Origin: Scytonema millei VB511283
GTDB lineage: Bacteria > Cyanobacteriota > Cyanobacteriia > Cyanobacteriales > Chroococcidiopsidaceae
Assembly: GCF_000817735.3 (NCBI RefSeq)
Contig: NZ_JTJC03000017.1
Coordinates: forward strand, 124,001-188,000
Reading direction: 5' to 3'
DNA length: 64,000 nucleotides
How positions within the stretch are numbered: position 1 is the first letter of the stretch; each line of letters begins with the position of its first letter. Below, in pieces: positions 16,710 to 26,478 of the stretch. The notes under the pieces were generated by a model. It did no database searches. It saw only the letters and a program-made list of their open reading frames with translations, and was not told where the DNA came from. The translations under genes were made by a program, and so were the position numbers.

Positions 16710-18284
16710 TTAATGCAAAAAATACCTTACACCTGTCAACACCATCACAATTCCCAATTCATTTGCTGCCTTAACTGAATCTGCGTCCCTAAGACTTCCA
16801 CCTGGTTGAACGATCGCAGTTATGCCAGCAGCGGCGGCTGTCTTGACTGAATCATCAAAAGGAAAAAACCCATCGCTAGCCAGTACTGCACCTTGAGCTT
16901 TTTCTCCAGCTTGTTCTAAGGCAATTTGTACCGAACCGACACGATTCATCTGTCCCGCACCTACACCAATGGTAGCGCGATCGCGGGTCACGACAATGGC
17001 ATTTGATTTGACGTGCTTGCACACCTTCCAAGCAAATAGTAATTCTTCTAACTGGGCTGGAGTTGGTTGTTTTTCTGTCACCATTTGCCACTGCTTAGGA
17101 TCGGCAACCATATCGTCAGATGCTTGTACTAAGAAACCACCAGCAATAACTTTTACTGTTTCCTTTGCACCCGTGCCTAATTCTGGTAACAGCAAAACCC
17201 TAACTTTAGATTTACTCGCCAGAATTTCCCGTGCTTCTGGTTCGCATTCTGGAGCAACAACGCATTCTAAAAATGTTTTTGTTAAAGCTGTAGCCGTAGC
17301 TGCATCAATCGCCCGATTTAAAGCAACAATTCCCCCAAAAGCTGAAACTGAATCAGCATTAAAAGCCTTTTCATAAGCTTCGGAAATTGTATTTCCCAAT
17401 GCCGTACCGCAAGGATTTGTATGTTTAATAATTGTCGCTGCGGGGATATCGGTAAATTCCGCAATGATTCGCCTTGCAGCTTCAAGATCGACTAAATTGT
17501 TATAACTTAATTCCTTACCTTGAAGTTTAGTCGCTGCCGCCCAACCCGTTGCTGTCGTTCCCGTCTGATACCAAGCCGCAGGCTGATGCGGATTCTCCCC
17601 ATAGCGCAAAGCTTGAACTTGTTCTCCTATCAGTGTAAATCTTTTAGGTAGTTCTTCCTGACTCCCGTACGGGCGGGTTTCTAAACCCGCCCCTACCGAC
17701 TCCTGACTCCCTAAAAAAGAAGCGATCGCGCGATCGTAATTCGATGTATGCCAAAAAGCTTTTTGGGCGCAGGCGGCGCGGAATTCAAATGAGATTTCCC
17801 CCTGTTGGCGTAATTCCTGCAAATATGTTGCATACATTGCTGGCTCGCACAATACGGTTAAATGAGCAAAATTCTTAGCCGCTGCCCGAATCATCGCGGG
17901 ACCACCAATATCGATTTGTTCTACTGCTTCTGCTAAACTCACGTCAGGCTTGGCGATCGTTTGCTCGAAGGGATAGAGATTGACTGCCACCAGATCGAAA
18001 GGGCGGATATTGTTAGCCTCTAGATCTGTCACGTCCTGCGGGACATCCCGCCGTGCTAAAATGCCACCATGAATCCGAGGGTGAAGAGTTTTGACGCGCC
18101 CACCGAGAATTTCCGGCGAACCAGTGTAATCTGCAACTTTAGTCACTGGTACTCCTGCTGCTTTAATGGCTTGAGCCGTTCCGCCGCTGCTCACAATTTC
18201 AAAACCAAATTCTTCTACCAAACTACGGGCAAAATCGATCAGCCCTGTTTTATCAGATACACTCAGCAGCGCCAAACGTGCCAT
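16710..18284 (-). CDS. purH: Bifunctional AICAR formyltransferase / IMP cyclohydrolase
   Basis: Catalyses the last two steps of purine synthesis (AICAR to FAICAR to IMP). The N-terminal cyclohydrolase begins MARLALLSVSDKTGLIDFAR and contains GGRVKTLHPRIHGGILARRD. The transformylase domain shows LRYGENPHQPAAWYQ, IIKHTNPCGTA and AFGGIVALNR. ATG 18284 is used because it matches the family start; the frame extends upstream without support. About 20 extra residues (about 191-210, SVGAGLETRPY with flanks) sit at the domain junction and are the translation of a dispersed palindrome also found in amiC. The domain cores are intact, so the enzyme is probably active. Confidence 0.95.
   Translation of the reverse strand: MARLALLSVSDKTGLIDFARSLVEEFGFEIVSSGGTAQAIKAAGVPVTKVADYTGSPEILGGRVKTLHPRIHGGILARRDVPQDVTDLEANNIRPFDLVAVNLYPFEQTIAKPDVSLAEAVEQIDIGGPAMIRAAAKNFAHLTVLCEPAMYATYLQELRQQGEISFEFRAACAQKAFWHTSNYDRAIASFLGSQESVGAGLETRPYGSQEELPKRFTLIGEQVQALRYGENPHQPAAWYQTGTTATGWAAATKLQGKELSYNNLVDLEAARRIIAEFTDIPAATIIKHTNPCGTALGNTISEAYEKAFNADSVSAFGGIVALNRAIDAATATALTKTFLECVVAPECEPEAREILASKSKVRVLLLPELGTGAKETVKVIAGGFLVQASDDMVADPKQWQMVTEKQPTPAQLEELLFAWKVCKHVKSNAIVVTRDRATIGVGAGQMNRVGSVQIALEQAGEKAQGAVLASDGFFPFDDSVKTAAAAGITAIVQPGGSLRDADSVKAANELGIVMVLTGVRYFLH
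17667..17696. repeat. GTACGGGCGGGTTT palindrome inside purH
   Basis: GTACGGGCGGGTTT, a 2-base centre, then AAACCCGCCCCTAC, bordered by GACTCCC-type short repeats. It is in frame with purH and adds a short peptide at the domain linker. Other copies are at 58215-58244 (inside amiC) and 48007-48073 (intergenic). Confidence 0.9.
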
Positions 18285-18337
18285 AGTTCCCAGTCCCCTG
18301 CAATTCAAATCAGACAAAGAACTATTGTACGTTGTTA

Positions 18338-18416
18338 GTTATTCAGTTATCAGTTATCAGTTGTCAGTTATCAGTTATCAGTTAATTCCGACTTACGACT
18401 TACGACTTACGACTTC
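18338..18416. repeat. Heptamer tandem repeats TTATCAG and GACTTAC
   Basis: Two adjoining arrays upstream of purH: about six TCAGTTA units, then about four GACTTAC units. They fill most of the divergent gap between purH and the DUF937-like gene. Confidence 0.85.
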
Positions 18417-18468
18417 CCAATTCATGGTATTAGACATTATGGAGATGTTAAATGGAGGATTAGAGTAA

Positions 18469-18993
18469 ATGGGACTCTTCGATCAAATCGTCAGTGCAGT
18501 CGGTAACTCTAACCAAGCTGGTAGCGCAGGTCAAATTGGTGCCATTGTCAACACGATCCAACAGCTCAGCAACAATACTGGTGCAGACCCTTCTACCCTA
18601 CAATCAGTATTGTCATTAGTGGGCGGTCAGGTGCGCTCGTCTTTACAACAACAACGTGCTGTTAATGGCGAAGCACAAGCACGGGCGATCGTCAACCAAT
18701 ATAGCGGTACGGAACCCAGCCCTCAAGCTGTTAATACTCTGTTTTCTTCTAACCAACAGCAACAACTGATCCAACAAATTGCCCAGATGACAGGAATGAA
18801 TTTGGGTTCGATCCAGCAGATGCTACCCGTACTCGTGCCAATAGTATTAAATTTGCTGCAATCTGGGAATCAGACTCAAAACCCCCAAGGCGGCGCTAAT
18901 CCCGTCCTCAACGCTTTTCTAGATGCCGATCGCGATGGGGATGTGGATATAGCCGATGCAATGCAAATGGCAAGCCGCTATTTAAGCCGATGA
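18469..18993 (+). CDS. DUF937-like protein with C-terminal calcium-binding motif
   Basis: Glutamine- and asparagine-rich protein of 174 residues. The body (MGLFDQIVSAVGN, QIGAIVNTIQQLSNN, LLQSGN) resembles the DUF937 family. The last 25 residues contain DADRDGDVDIAD, a textbook EF-hand or dockerin-type calcium loop. No signal peptide is seen. Function is unknown. ATG 18469 is preceded by GGAGGATTAGAGTAA. A strong hairpin follows the stop. The DUF937 assignment is from memory of the sequence style. Confidence 0.8.
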   Translation: MGLFDQIVSAVGNSNQAGSAGQIGAIVNTIQQLSNNTGADPSTLQSVLSLVGGQVRSSLQQQRAVNGEAQARAIVNQYSGTEPSPQAVNTLFSSNQQQQLIQQIAQMTGMNLGSIQQMLPVLVPIVLNLLQSGNQTQNPQGGANPVLNAFLDADRDGDVDIADAMQMASRYLSR

Positions 18994-19003
18994 AATAAAT
19001 TGT

Positions 19004-19034
19004 AAATTATGTCGTGCAAACCACGACATAATTT
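19004..19034 (+). terminator. Strong hairpin terminator after the DUF937-like gene
   Basis: Perfect 13-bp stem (AAATTATGTCGTG with CACGACATAATTT), 5-base loop, followed by ACTTTT. It lies 11 bp past the stop codon at 18993 and just upstream of fmt. It is AT-rich at the base and GC-rich near the loop. Confidence 0.75.
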
Positions 19035-19055
19035 ACTTTTACCCTTGACTTCCGA

Positions 19056-20048
19056 ATGAAAATCATCTTCTTCGGTACTCCCGAATTTGCCGTTCCAACT
19101 CTAGAAAAGCTACTCAATCATCCAGAATTTGACGTGGTGGCGGTTGTCACTCAACCAGATAAACGTAGAGGGCGAGGCAATGAATTAACACCCTCACCAG
19201 TAAAAAGTGTGGCGACAGCACGACAAATACCGGTGTGGCAACCTTCAAGGGTGAAAAAGGATGCTGAAACTCTGAATTTACTAGAACAGTCTGGGGCAGA
19301 TTTTTTTGTGGTTGCTGCCTACGGACAAATTCTTTCGCAGCAGATTCTCGATCTGCCACGCTTGGGTTGTATTAACGTGCATGGCTCGATTTTACCCAAA
19401 TATCGCGGTGCTGCACCCATACAGTGGTGTTTGTATAACGGCGAGACGGAAACCGGAATTACGACAATGTTAATGGATGCGGGGATGGATACGGGGGCAA
19501 TGCTACTGAAAGCATATACGCCGATTCATATCCTAGATAATGCCTACGAGTTAGCAGTCAGACTATCAACGTTGGGGGCAGATTTATTGATAGAAACGCT
19601 GTTGCAATTAGCAAGTCAGGAAATTGAACCCATTCCTCAAGATAATGACGAAGCAACCTACGCACCTTTGATTAAGAAAGAGAACTATGCCCTCGATTGG
19701 TCAAAAACTGCGATCGCCTTACACAATCAAATTAGGGGCTTCTATCCCAATTGCACGGCTACCTTTCGCGATCGCGCTCTCAAAATACTTGCTACTGTAC
19801 CTCTCGATGCTGCCTATACGTCGCAGCTCTCACCAGACTTGCAGCAGTTAACACATAAATTTTCTAATTTGTCAAGCGATCGCAGTCCTGGGGAAATCGT
19901 CCAGATTGTTAAGGGCATAGGAGCTATCATTCAAACTGGTGCGGGTTTATTATTGTTACGAGAAGTCCAGCCAGCCGGAAAACGCCCTCAGTCAGGCTGG
20001 GATTTTGTCAACGGCAATCGCTTAACTGTGGGTGAGGTATTCTTGTAG
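19056..20048 (+). CDS. fmt: Methionyl-tRNA formyltransferase
   Basis: Formylates initiator Met-tRNA with 10-formyl-tetrahydrofolate. The protein has 330 residues. It starts [20 protein letters not shown] and carries the formyltransferase core ([33 protein letters not shown] with catalytic Asn/His, and [20 protein letters not shown]). The C-terminal tRNA-binding domain includes [19 protein letters not shown]. Length and motifs are standard. A run of HIP1-type GCGATCGC cores occurs in the second half without disturbing the frame. Confidence 0.96.
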   Translation: MKIIFFGTPEFAVPTLEKLLNHPEFDVVAVVTQPDKRRGRGNELTPSPVKSVATARQIPVWQPSRVKKDAETLNLLEQSGADFFVVAAYGQILSQQILDLPRLGCINVHGSILPKYRGAAPIQWCLYNGETETGITTMLMDAGMDTGAMLLKAYTPIHILDNAYELAVRLSTLGADLLIETLLQLASQEIEPIPQDNDEATYAPLIKKENYALDWSKTAIALHNQIRGFYPNCTATFRDRALKILATVPLDAAYTSQLSPDLQQLTHKFSNLSSDRSPGEIVQIVKGIGAIIQTGAGLLLLREVQPAGKRPQSGWDFVNGNRLTVGEVFL

Positions 20049-20068
20049 AGGTGCAAGATTTTGCTTTT

Positions 20069-20422
20069 CTACATATGGGTTTCATAATAGCGACAGCGAT
20101 CGCAAGGTCCCTCTGGATTTACCGCACAACGGATTAACTCGGAATGGGCGTTGAAGCGACAGCTAGCATCGCCAATCACCCAGCGTCCCTCTACAAAACT
20201 TTTCTCTGCTGGTCGCGCCGCTGACTGTACGTAAAGCGCAATCTTATTTAAACGATAACGCCCCGCTTTCAATTGATAGCGGTGGCGGCGTTCTAAAACA
20301 GCGTAGGTTTTTCCTTCTAAATCTAAATAGTTCCCTGGTTGGGGAGTCCAATCAAGCATAACTTTGCCGAGGGACTGACGCGGATGCGTCAGAATAACCT
20401 CGGTTAGTAAATCTGGTTCCAT
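20069..20422 (-). CDS. Conserved cyanobacterial protein (DUF6464-like)
   Basis: Protein of 117 residues. The stretch LGKVMLDWTPQPGNYLDLEG, the basic RRHRYQLKAGRYRLNKIALY, and a C-terminal cysteine group (CRFNAHSELIRC, GPCDRCRYYE) look like a small family that I recall as widespread in cyanobacteria. The four cysteines could bind zinc, but this is a guess. No signal peptide. It is convergent with fmt, 20 bp between the stops. Function unknown. Confidence 0.82.
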   Translation of the reverse strand: MEPDLLTEVILTHPRQSLGKVMLDWTPQPGNYLDLEGKTYAVLERRHRYQLKAGRYRLNKIALYVQSAARPAEKSFVEGRWVIGDASCRFNAHSELIRCAVNPEGPCDRCRYYETHM

Positions 20423-20622
20423 AACTCACATTCAGGTGTAATGCCGACTACTTTTTGGATGGTATCGCACAATTACCTTTGTCTGAGCAGTTTGAGACGA
20501 TGTTTTAGGATTGGTAAACTAGAAACATCATGCTTAACGCCTCGATCGCAATCCTCAGTCGCCACGCATTGAACTTACACGATCGGCGCGATCGCACCAC
20601 TTTCCACGATCGGTTCCAGAAA

Positions 20623-20650
20623 TTTTGACTTTTGCCTTTTAACTTTTGAC
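20623..20650. repeat. Heptamer tandem repeat TTTTGAC/TTTTAAC
   Basis: Four 7-bp units immediately downstream of the sugar-transferase stop, in the gap 20423-20655. Apart from this and one GATCGGCGCGATCG palindrome, no other feature was seen in the gap. Confidence 0.75.
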
Positions 20651-20655
20651 TTACG

Positions 20656-22089
20656 TTAGTACGCACCTTTGTGACTTAGCACTACCGCGATCGTTTTGAG
20701 TAGGATTTGGATATCTAACCACAGCGACCAGTTTTCCATATACTTGATATCTAGACTGACGACCTTATCGATTTCATAATCATCACTATTAGACCGACTA
20801 ACTTGCCATAAACCAGTCATACCAGGTAAAACTTGGTAGCGGATAAAATGGCGATCGGCAAATTTCTCTACATCTGAATTTGGGACTGGTCGCGGTCCAA
20901 CTAGGCTCATCTCACCGCGCACGACATTGAATAGTTGTGGTAGCTCGTCTAAGCTGTAGCGCCTCAAAAATTTGCCTATACGAGTAATCCGCGGATCGTT
21001 TTCTATTTGAAACAAAGCACCATCTTTCCACTGATGACTGAACTCTATACTCTTTTGCGATCGCTCGGCATCAGTTTTCATTGTTCTGAATTTCCAAATT
21101 TGGAAAGTTTTGCCATGCAATCCCATACGATTCTGTTTATAAAAAATAGAGCCAGATGAATCTATGGCAATTAGCAACGATATCAATAAATAAACTGGGA
21201 TTAAGATTAAAATAAGTGCGGTAGCGAAAATAAAGTCAAAGCATCTTTTAATTAAAAAATCGCTACCCGTCGTTAAGTAAGAACTGAGTTCAAAAGTAGG
21301 GATTTTACCCAAAAATCTCAACTTAATGTTTTGCTCGACAACTTGTAATCTTGTAGGCAGAATATATACATTAATTCCTGCATTTTTCAGTTTAAGATAG
21401 AAAAGAGGTTGAGAATTTATAGATTTCCAAGAGTAGATAAAAACGTCAGATACTTTTAACCTGTAAAGATCTTTTAGTACTATCTCTTGTTCATTTATAT
21501 TATTAATATCTGCCCAGCCGGCAAAATAATATCTTCGTTCGCTTTCTAATAACTTGATAGCTGAAGTTTTATCTTCGAGCTTAGAGATTAAATATATAGG
21601 GTAACGAAGAAAACCTTGTTGACGTAAGTTTTCAATGGTGATATCTATACTATATCTGAAGCTACAGACCAAAGCAACACTTAAAACTCCAGAAAGGATA
21701 AAAGATTGGCGGGAAATAGGAGTTGAGCTTTGAAAAAAGAAGATGGTAAATAATAGTAGTAAATGGGCAAGTGTCAGAGTTTTAGCAATATTAATATAAT
21801 CTCGGCGCTTGTCCCCTGCTTGATATAGCTCTTTTGAAGCTAATAAACTAATTTGAAATGCAATAATTGTGGCGATCGCGAGTAACCCATTTTGATTGCC
21901 ATTAAGTAAATAAAAAGGATTGTCAAAACTCGCTGTCACTTGCCAGGATATCATTAAAGCACCAATATCGAACAGCAATAATGTAATCAGTCTTCTCCAG
22001 CGTTGACCTATTCTCTTTCCGAGTTGGCTAAATAGTGGAGCGCGTAAATCCCGGTCGTACTGATTGTGTAAAACAGTAGTAGATGTCAT
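20656..22089 (-). CDS. Polyprenyl-phosphate sugar-1-phosphate transferase (exopolysaccharide initiation)
   Basis: Membrane enzyme of 477 residues of the WbaP/CpsE class. It transfers the first sugar phosphate to the lipid carrier. The N-terminal half has about four to five membrane helices followed by a CoA-binding-like region. The C-terminal catalytic domain (from about 280) shows KRCFDFIFATALILI, GSIFYKQNRMGLHGKTFQIW, KFRTMKTDAE, RRYSLDELPQLFNVVRGEMS and LVGPRPVP, the hallmark signature. It is the last gene of the exopolysaccharide locus, 396 bp beyond the RTX gene. The sugar specificity cannot be read. Confidence 0.9.
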   Translation of the reverse strand: MTSTTVLHNQYDRDLRAPLFSQLGKRIGQRWRRLITLLLFDIGALMISWQVTASFDNPFYLLNGNQNGLLAIATIIAFQISLLASKELYQAGDKRRDYINIAKTLTLAHLLLLFTIFFFQSSTPISRQSFILSGVLSVALVCSFRYSIDITIENLRQQGFLRYPIYLISKLEDKTSAIKLLESERRYYFAGWADINNINEQEIVLKDLYRLKVSDVFIYSWKSINSQPLFYLKLKNAGINVYILPTRLQVVEQNIKLRFLGKIPTFELSSYLTTGSDFLIKRCFDFIFATALILILIPVYLLISLLIAIDSSGSIFYKQNRMGLHGKTFQIWKFRTMKTDAERSQKSIEFSHQWKDGALFQIENDPRITRIGKFLRRYSLDELPQLFNVVRGEMSLVGPRPVPNSDVEKFADRHFIRYQVLPGMTGLWQVSRSNSDDYEIDKVVSLDIKYMENWSLWLDIQILLKTIAVVLSHKGAY

Positions 22090-22485
22090 AATCTATAAAT
22101 ACTGAGCTAAAATTGGTGAATTCGATCTAAGAATAAAAATTGCTGTGTTCAATATCAGATACTCTGATTAGTTCAAATGATGAAAGAAAATTTGTATAAC
22201 TATTAATTAAATCAAATCACTTGATTGGCATTGAATTTAAGCTTTCATCTCAATCGAAATCGATTATCTTTAATATATACATGAACTATAAAATAATAGT
22301 AGAGCTACTTAGTTATTTTTTAGTGCAGCAAATATACGGAAAATTTTTACTTTTAGATAAACGATTTATCAATAAATTCGGTGAATTCAAGTATGTAGAA
22401 TGAGAAGATATGCATTAGAGGTGCGCAGCAATTCACGCACCCCTATTTTGCAGTCAAGCTTAACGTTAGGCTAGCCAGAACTCAC
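22090..22485. other. AT-rich intergenic region with a hairpin after the RTX gene
   Basis: About 400 bases without a convincing gene. A stem at 22416-22445 (TAGAGGTGCG with CGCACCCCTA) lies 40 bp past the RTX stop codon and may terminate or process its transcript, although no long T-run follows. A 60-codon TTG-initiated frame on the plus strand has no supporting signal and is not called. Confidence 0.5.
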
Positions 22486-25400
22486 TTAGGCAATGATAAA
22501 ATCGTTGGCACTGAGAGTAGGTTTACCAGAGAGCTGAGCGACGGCTGACTCTCCTCCTAATACGCCTAGATCTGGGTTGTAGAACAAATTTCCAGTTTCT
22601 AAGCTGTATACGATTTTTGAAGTACTACTTTTAGCAGCAGCATCCGTACTAACTGATGCAAACTCTCCAGCAGAACTGAATCCATTACCAACATTGCTGG
22701 TAAGTCCGAAGGTTATTTTGCCGAGGACAATTTTGTCTAATTCGCTGGTCTTGAAATCGCTAATAATATCGACACCGATATCAAATGTAGAGAAGGCAGC
22801 ACCAGTATTGTAATCGAAGCGATCGGCTCCAAGTCCACCCACCAAAGTATCGTTGGCTCCTTGACCTACGAGGGTGTCATTGCCTGCACCGCCAAGCAGC
22901 GTGTCATTTCCCGTATCACCTGCAAGCCTATTAGCACCACTATTACCAGAAATGAGGTTATCAATATCGTTTCCAGTACCGTTAGTGTCTGCACTTCCAG
23001 TTAAAGTCAAGTTTTCTACATTAGTCGTGAGAGTGTAGTTGATGGAAGAAAATACGAGATCGACACCCGCATTGGAATTTTCTTCTACTACATCTCCAGC
23101 ATTATCAACTACATAAGATTCGTCACCGTCGCCTCCTTTCATGATGTCGCTGCCTAGCCCACCATCTAGGTAATCGTTGCCTGCCAGACCTTCAAGGGTG
23201 TTATTGCTAGTATTACCAATTAAAACGTTATTACCAGTATTACCAATACCATTGAGAGCATCAAAGCCAGTGAGAACAAGTTTCTCTACGTTATCTGTTA
23301 ACGTGTAACTGACTGAGGTATGAACAGTATCAAAACCTGTATCAGTTCCTGCTGACTCAACAACGATATCGCCAGTACTGTCAACGTAGTACACATCATT
23401 ACCTAGCCTACCAGACATGGTGTCGTTGCCTGCACCACCATTAATGATGTTGGCATATTGAGTAGTCTGACTACTATCAACTGAAATGTTGTTATCTAAA
23501 TCATTACCAGTACCACTAATGTTGCCTTGGTATAGCACTAAGTTTTCAACGTTATCGCTGATAGTATAGGAAGTTGCTGCGGAGTTGACAGTATCAAACC
23601 CCTCATTAGCAGCTTCTACAATTATGTCTTCCGGTAGACCAACTAAATAAGTATCGTCTCCCAGTCCTCCATACAAGGTGTCGATATCACCCGTACTGCC
23701 ATCAAGAGTATCGTTACCAAGCCCACCAATAATCAGGTCTTTGCCACCACCACCATCGAGGTAGTCGTTGCCTTCTTTACCGTCAAGGGTATTGGCTATG
23801 TTGTTACCAACAACTGAGTTATTCAAGCTATTGCCGGTACCGTTGCTAGCTAAATCGGTTAAGGTGAGATTCTCAACATTAGTTCCCAGAGAATAAGTGA
23901 TGGAAGACTTAACGGTGTCATTGCCACCAGTATCGCCTCCAGAACTCCAGGTTTCTACAACTTGATCTCTGAAATTATCAACAATATATGTATCGTTGCC
24001 AACTCCGCCTTTGAGATAATCTTTGCCAGCACCACCATCTAGCAAATCATTTCCATTTCCAGAATCATCGAGAAGCCAGTCATCTCCATCTCCTCCATAA
24101 AGAGAATCATCACCACCGTTTCCTCTAAGAGTGTTGATGCCAATATTGCCAGTTATCTTGTTATTGAGATTATTACCAGTGCCAGCACCATGAATTCCGG
24201 TCAAAGTCAAATCTTCAACGTTGTTCGTCAAAGTATAAGAAACTGACGCTTGTACGAGGTCAATCTCATTCGCCAACGTGGAGCTTTCCGTAACGACATC
24301 TCCAGTGTTGTCCACAATATATGTATCGTTGTTTGTTCCACCAGAGAGGTTATCAGCTCCAACTCCACCATCAAGAGTATCGTTACCGCTATCACCACTG
24401 AGAGTGTTATTGAGATTATTGCCGATAAGGATGTTATTGATGGTATTACCAACCCCAGTGGTAGCACTTCCAGTCAGAGTTAAATTTTCAACGTTGCTAT
24501 CTAGCGATCGCTCATAATTTATTGATGACAGAATCGTGTCAACGCCTTGACCGCCGTATTCAGTCACTCTATCAGCAACGTTGTCAACAATATAAATGTC
24601 GTTGCCAGTTCCTCCAGCTAGCGTATCATTACCAAGTCCACCATCAAGGAGGTTGTCACTACTATTGCCAGTTATAGTATTAGCAACGCTGTTACCTATC
24701 CCTTCAATCTTGCCAGTTCCCGTCAAGACTAATGTCTCAAATCTGTCTTTCAGGGTATAGCTGAAATCAGTTTCAATGGTGTCTCTGCCGCCGGTGTCAT
24801 TACCACTACTGTCAGATTCAATCGGATTATCGCTTGGGTTATCGAGAACGTATCTATCATCTCCAACACCACCTATAAGCGTGTCAATACCAGCACCACC
24901 ATTAAGAACATCGTTGCCCGCACCACCTGTCAGAGTATTGCTATTACTATTACCAATGAGTGTATTATCGCTACTGTTGCCCGTGCCATCGATTTGGCTA
25001 GTTCCCAAAAGAGTTAAGTTCTCTACGTTGGCAAGATTAGCTAAGGAGTAAGTGAAATTAGCTTGAATGGTATCGCTACTTGGATCGGCATCTTCAATAA
25101 CCGTGTCTCCTACGTTATCTAGAACGTAAGTATCGTCACCAATTCCACCTGTTAAAATATCAGCGCCAGCTTTGCCATCAAGGATGTCGTTGCCAGCCTG
25201 ACCATCAAGGGTATTGTTACCACTGTTACCAATTAGGTTATTATTGCTGCTGTTACCAGTTCCAGTCAGATCTTCAGTTCCCAGTAAGGTAAGATTTTCG
25301 ACGTTAGGGGTTGAGGTTGATAAAGAATAGTTAAAGTTAGCTCGAACAGTATCAATGCCTGCATTTAAATCTTCGACAACTGTGTCTGTACTATCAATGG

Positions 25401-25965
25401 TGTAAGTGTCGTCACCAATTCCACCCTTTAAGGTATCAGTACCTGCTTTACCATCTAGGTTATCGTTACCTGCCAGTCCCTCTAGGGTATTAGAGCCACT
25501 ATTACCCGTCAGAACGTTGTTACCACCATTACCCATGCCATTAATATTAGCAGTACTAGTAAGAGCCAGATTTTCAACGTTGGTAGGTAAAGTTGTGGTG
25601 ATATCTGCAACTTTAGTGTCAGTAAGTTTACCAACTCCAGTAACTGTCAGAATGTCTGTAGTACCGCTATTAAGGGGAGTGCCTTTAGGAATGAAAACAT
25701 TAACTAAGAATGTTTCATCTGTTTCGTTAATGTTGTCATTGAGAATGGGAATGCTAATAGTCTTAACAGTTTCACCTGGATTAAAAGTGACAGTTAAATT
25801 ACTAGCAGCCGTATAGTCCTGTCCGCTCGTAGCTGTAGCATTAACTGTACTGTATTTTAAGATTTGACTAAAGGCAAGAGGTTCTGAAAGGCTAATTGTG
25901 AAAACTAGGCTAGTAGTTTCACCCTCGACAATTGTAGCACCACTGATATTGAATGTAGGAGCCAT
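22486..25965 (-). CDS. Giant Calx-beta / RTX calcium-binding repeat protein
   Basis: Secreted-type protein of 1159 residues. Residues 1-110 form a Calx-beta domain (ATIVEGETTSLVFTISLSEP, FNPGETVKTISIPILND). About ten units of roughly 90 residues follow, each with a NVENLTLTG strand, a GNSGNNTL segment, hemolysin-type GGxGxDxxx nonapeptides (LDGGAGNDTL-like) and a GNDTYVVDNxGDVVxE block. The end (FDIGVDIISDFKTSELDKIV to SANDFIIA) resembles serralysin-type C-terminal type I secretion signals. There is no Sec signal. ATG 25965 has GGAGGACAA just upstream; the longer frame is not needed. Its place within polysaccharide genes suggests a surface or matrix protein. Confidence 0.9.
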   Translation of the reverse strand: MAPTFNISGATIVEGETTSLVFTISLSEPLAFSQILKYSTVNATATSGQDYTAASNLTVTFNPGETVKTISIPILNDNINETDETFLVNVFIPKGTPLNSGTTDILTVTGVGKLTDTKVADITTTLPTNVENLALTSTANINGMGNGGNNVLTGNSGSNTLEGLAGNDNLDGKAGTDTLKGGIGDDTYTIDSTDTVVEDLNAGIDTVRANFNYSLSTSTPNVENLTLLGTEDLTGTGNSSNNNLIGNSGNNTLDGQAGNDILDGKAGADILTGGIGDDTYVLDNVGDTVIEDADPSSDTIQANFTYSLANLANVENLTLLGTSQIDGTGNSSDNTLIGNSNSNTLTGGAGNDVLNGGAGIDTLIGGVGDDRYVLDNPSDNPIESDSSGNDTGGRDTIETDFSYTLKDRFETLVLTGTGKIEGIGNSVANTITGNSSDNLLDGGLGNDTLAGGTGNDIYIVDNVADRVTEYGGQGVDTILSSINYERSLDSNVENLTLTGSATTGVGNTINNILIGNNLNNTLSGDSGNDTLDGGVGADNLSGGTNNDTYIVDNTGDVVTESSTLANEIDLVQASVSYTLTNNVEDLTLTGIHGAGTGNNLNNKITGNIGINTLRGNGGDDSLYGGDGDDWLLDDSGNGNDLLDGGAGKDYLKGGVGNDTYIVDNFRDQVVETWSSGGDTGGNDTVKSSITYSLGTNVENLTLTDLASNGTGNSLNNSVVGNNIANTLDGKEGNDYLDGGGGKDLIIGGLGNDTLDGSTGDIDTLYGGLGDDTYLVGLPEDIIVEAANEGFDTVNSAATSYTISDNVENLVLYQGNISGTGNDLDNNISVDSSQTTQYANIINGGAGNDTMSGRLGNDVYYVDSTGDIVVESAGTDTGFDTVHTSVSYTLTDNVEKLVLTGFDALNGIGNTGNNVLIGNTSNNTLEGLAGNDYLDGGLGSDIMKGGDGDESYVVDNAGDVVEENSNAGVDLVFSSINYTLTTNVENLTLTGSADTNGTGNDIDNLISGNSGANRLAGDTGNDTLLGGAGNDTLVGQGANDTLVGGLGADRFDYNTGAAFSTFDIGVDIISDFKTSELDKIVLGKITFGLTSNVGNGFSSAGEFASVSTDAAAKSSTSKIVYSLETGNLFYNPDLGVLGGESAVAQLSGKPTLSANDFIIA

Positions 25966-26478
25966 TTGTCCTCCGTTACAAATTTGAAAAAACCATGACA
26001 CAAACTTTCAATCTTCACTGTTGTAGCAGCAGGTATCAGCAATAAGATAATAGAGAAATTACTGATTTATAAAACTTTAGTTTTTTTTAAATCGAGAAAA
26101 ATTACTGAAAAATTCCAATTTAAGGTAAAACACAAACATGAAAAAAGAGTTTTAAGGTAAAATCATCCTCTAACTCGATCTCAGTCAATTAGTGACAATC
26201 GACCATGAGAAAAACATCTGTAAAAACACGCTTACAAACAATCAATTTCAGTTTTTATCTCGGTAGAACTACTAAACTACGAAACACTTAACAAATTCAA
26301 AATACGCTCAAAAAAATATTAAATACTCAATTTTTTGTTTATATTCCGTATGATTTAACAATGTTTTATATATAGTTTTGATATTAAAATTAATATCTAA
26401 AGAGATTTTGTAGTTAGAAACATCTTGATAGATCAACTCTATTAAACCACCGCTAGTACGAGGCTAAATCTATTTAAA
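25966..26478. other. AT-rich 0.5-kb leader/promoter region of the RTX gene
   Basis: No ORF of note. The sequence is strongly AT-rich with many A- and T-tracts, unlike the flanking coding DNA. It must contain the RTX promoter and the 3' end of the glycosyltransferase transcript. The RTX ribosome-binding site (GGAGGACAA) lies directly at its left edge. Confidence 0.5.

Noticed and set aside
22221-22403. 60-codon frame on the plus strand near the RTX gene
   Set aside because: TTG start, no ribosome-binding site, AT-driven composition and no recognisable family.
24250-25051. Ser/Leu/Pro-rich frames opposite the RTX gene
   Set aside because: They are mirror readings of the Gly/Asp/Asn-rich nonapeptide repeats and have no start signals.
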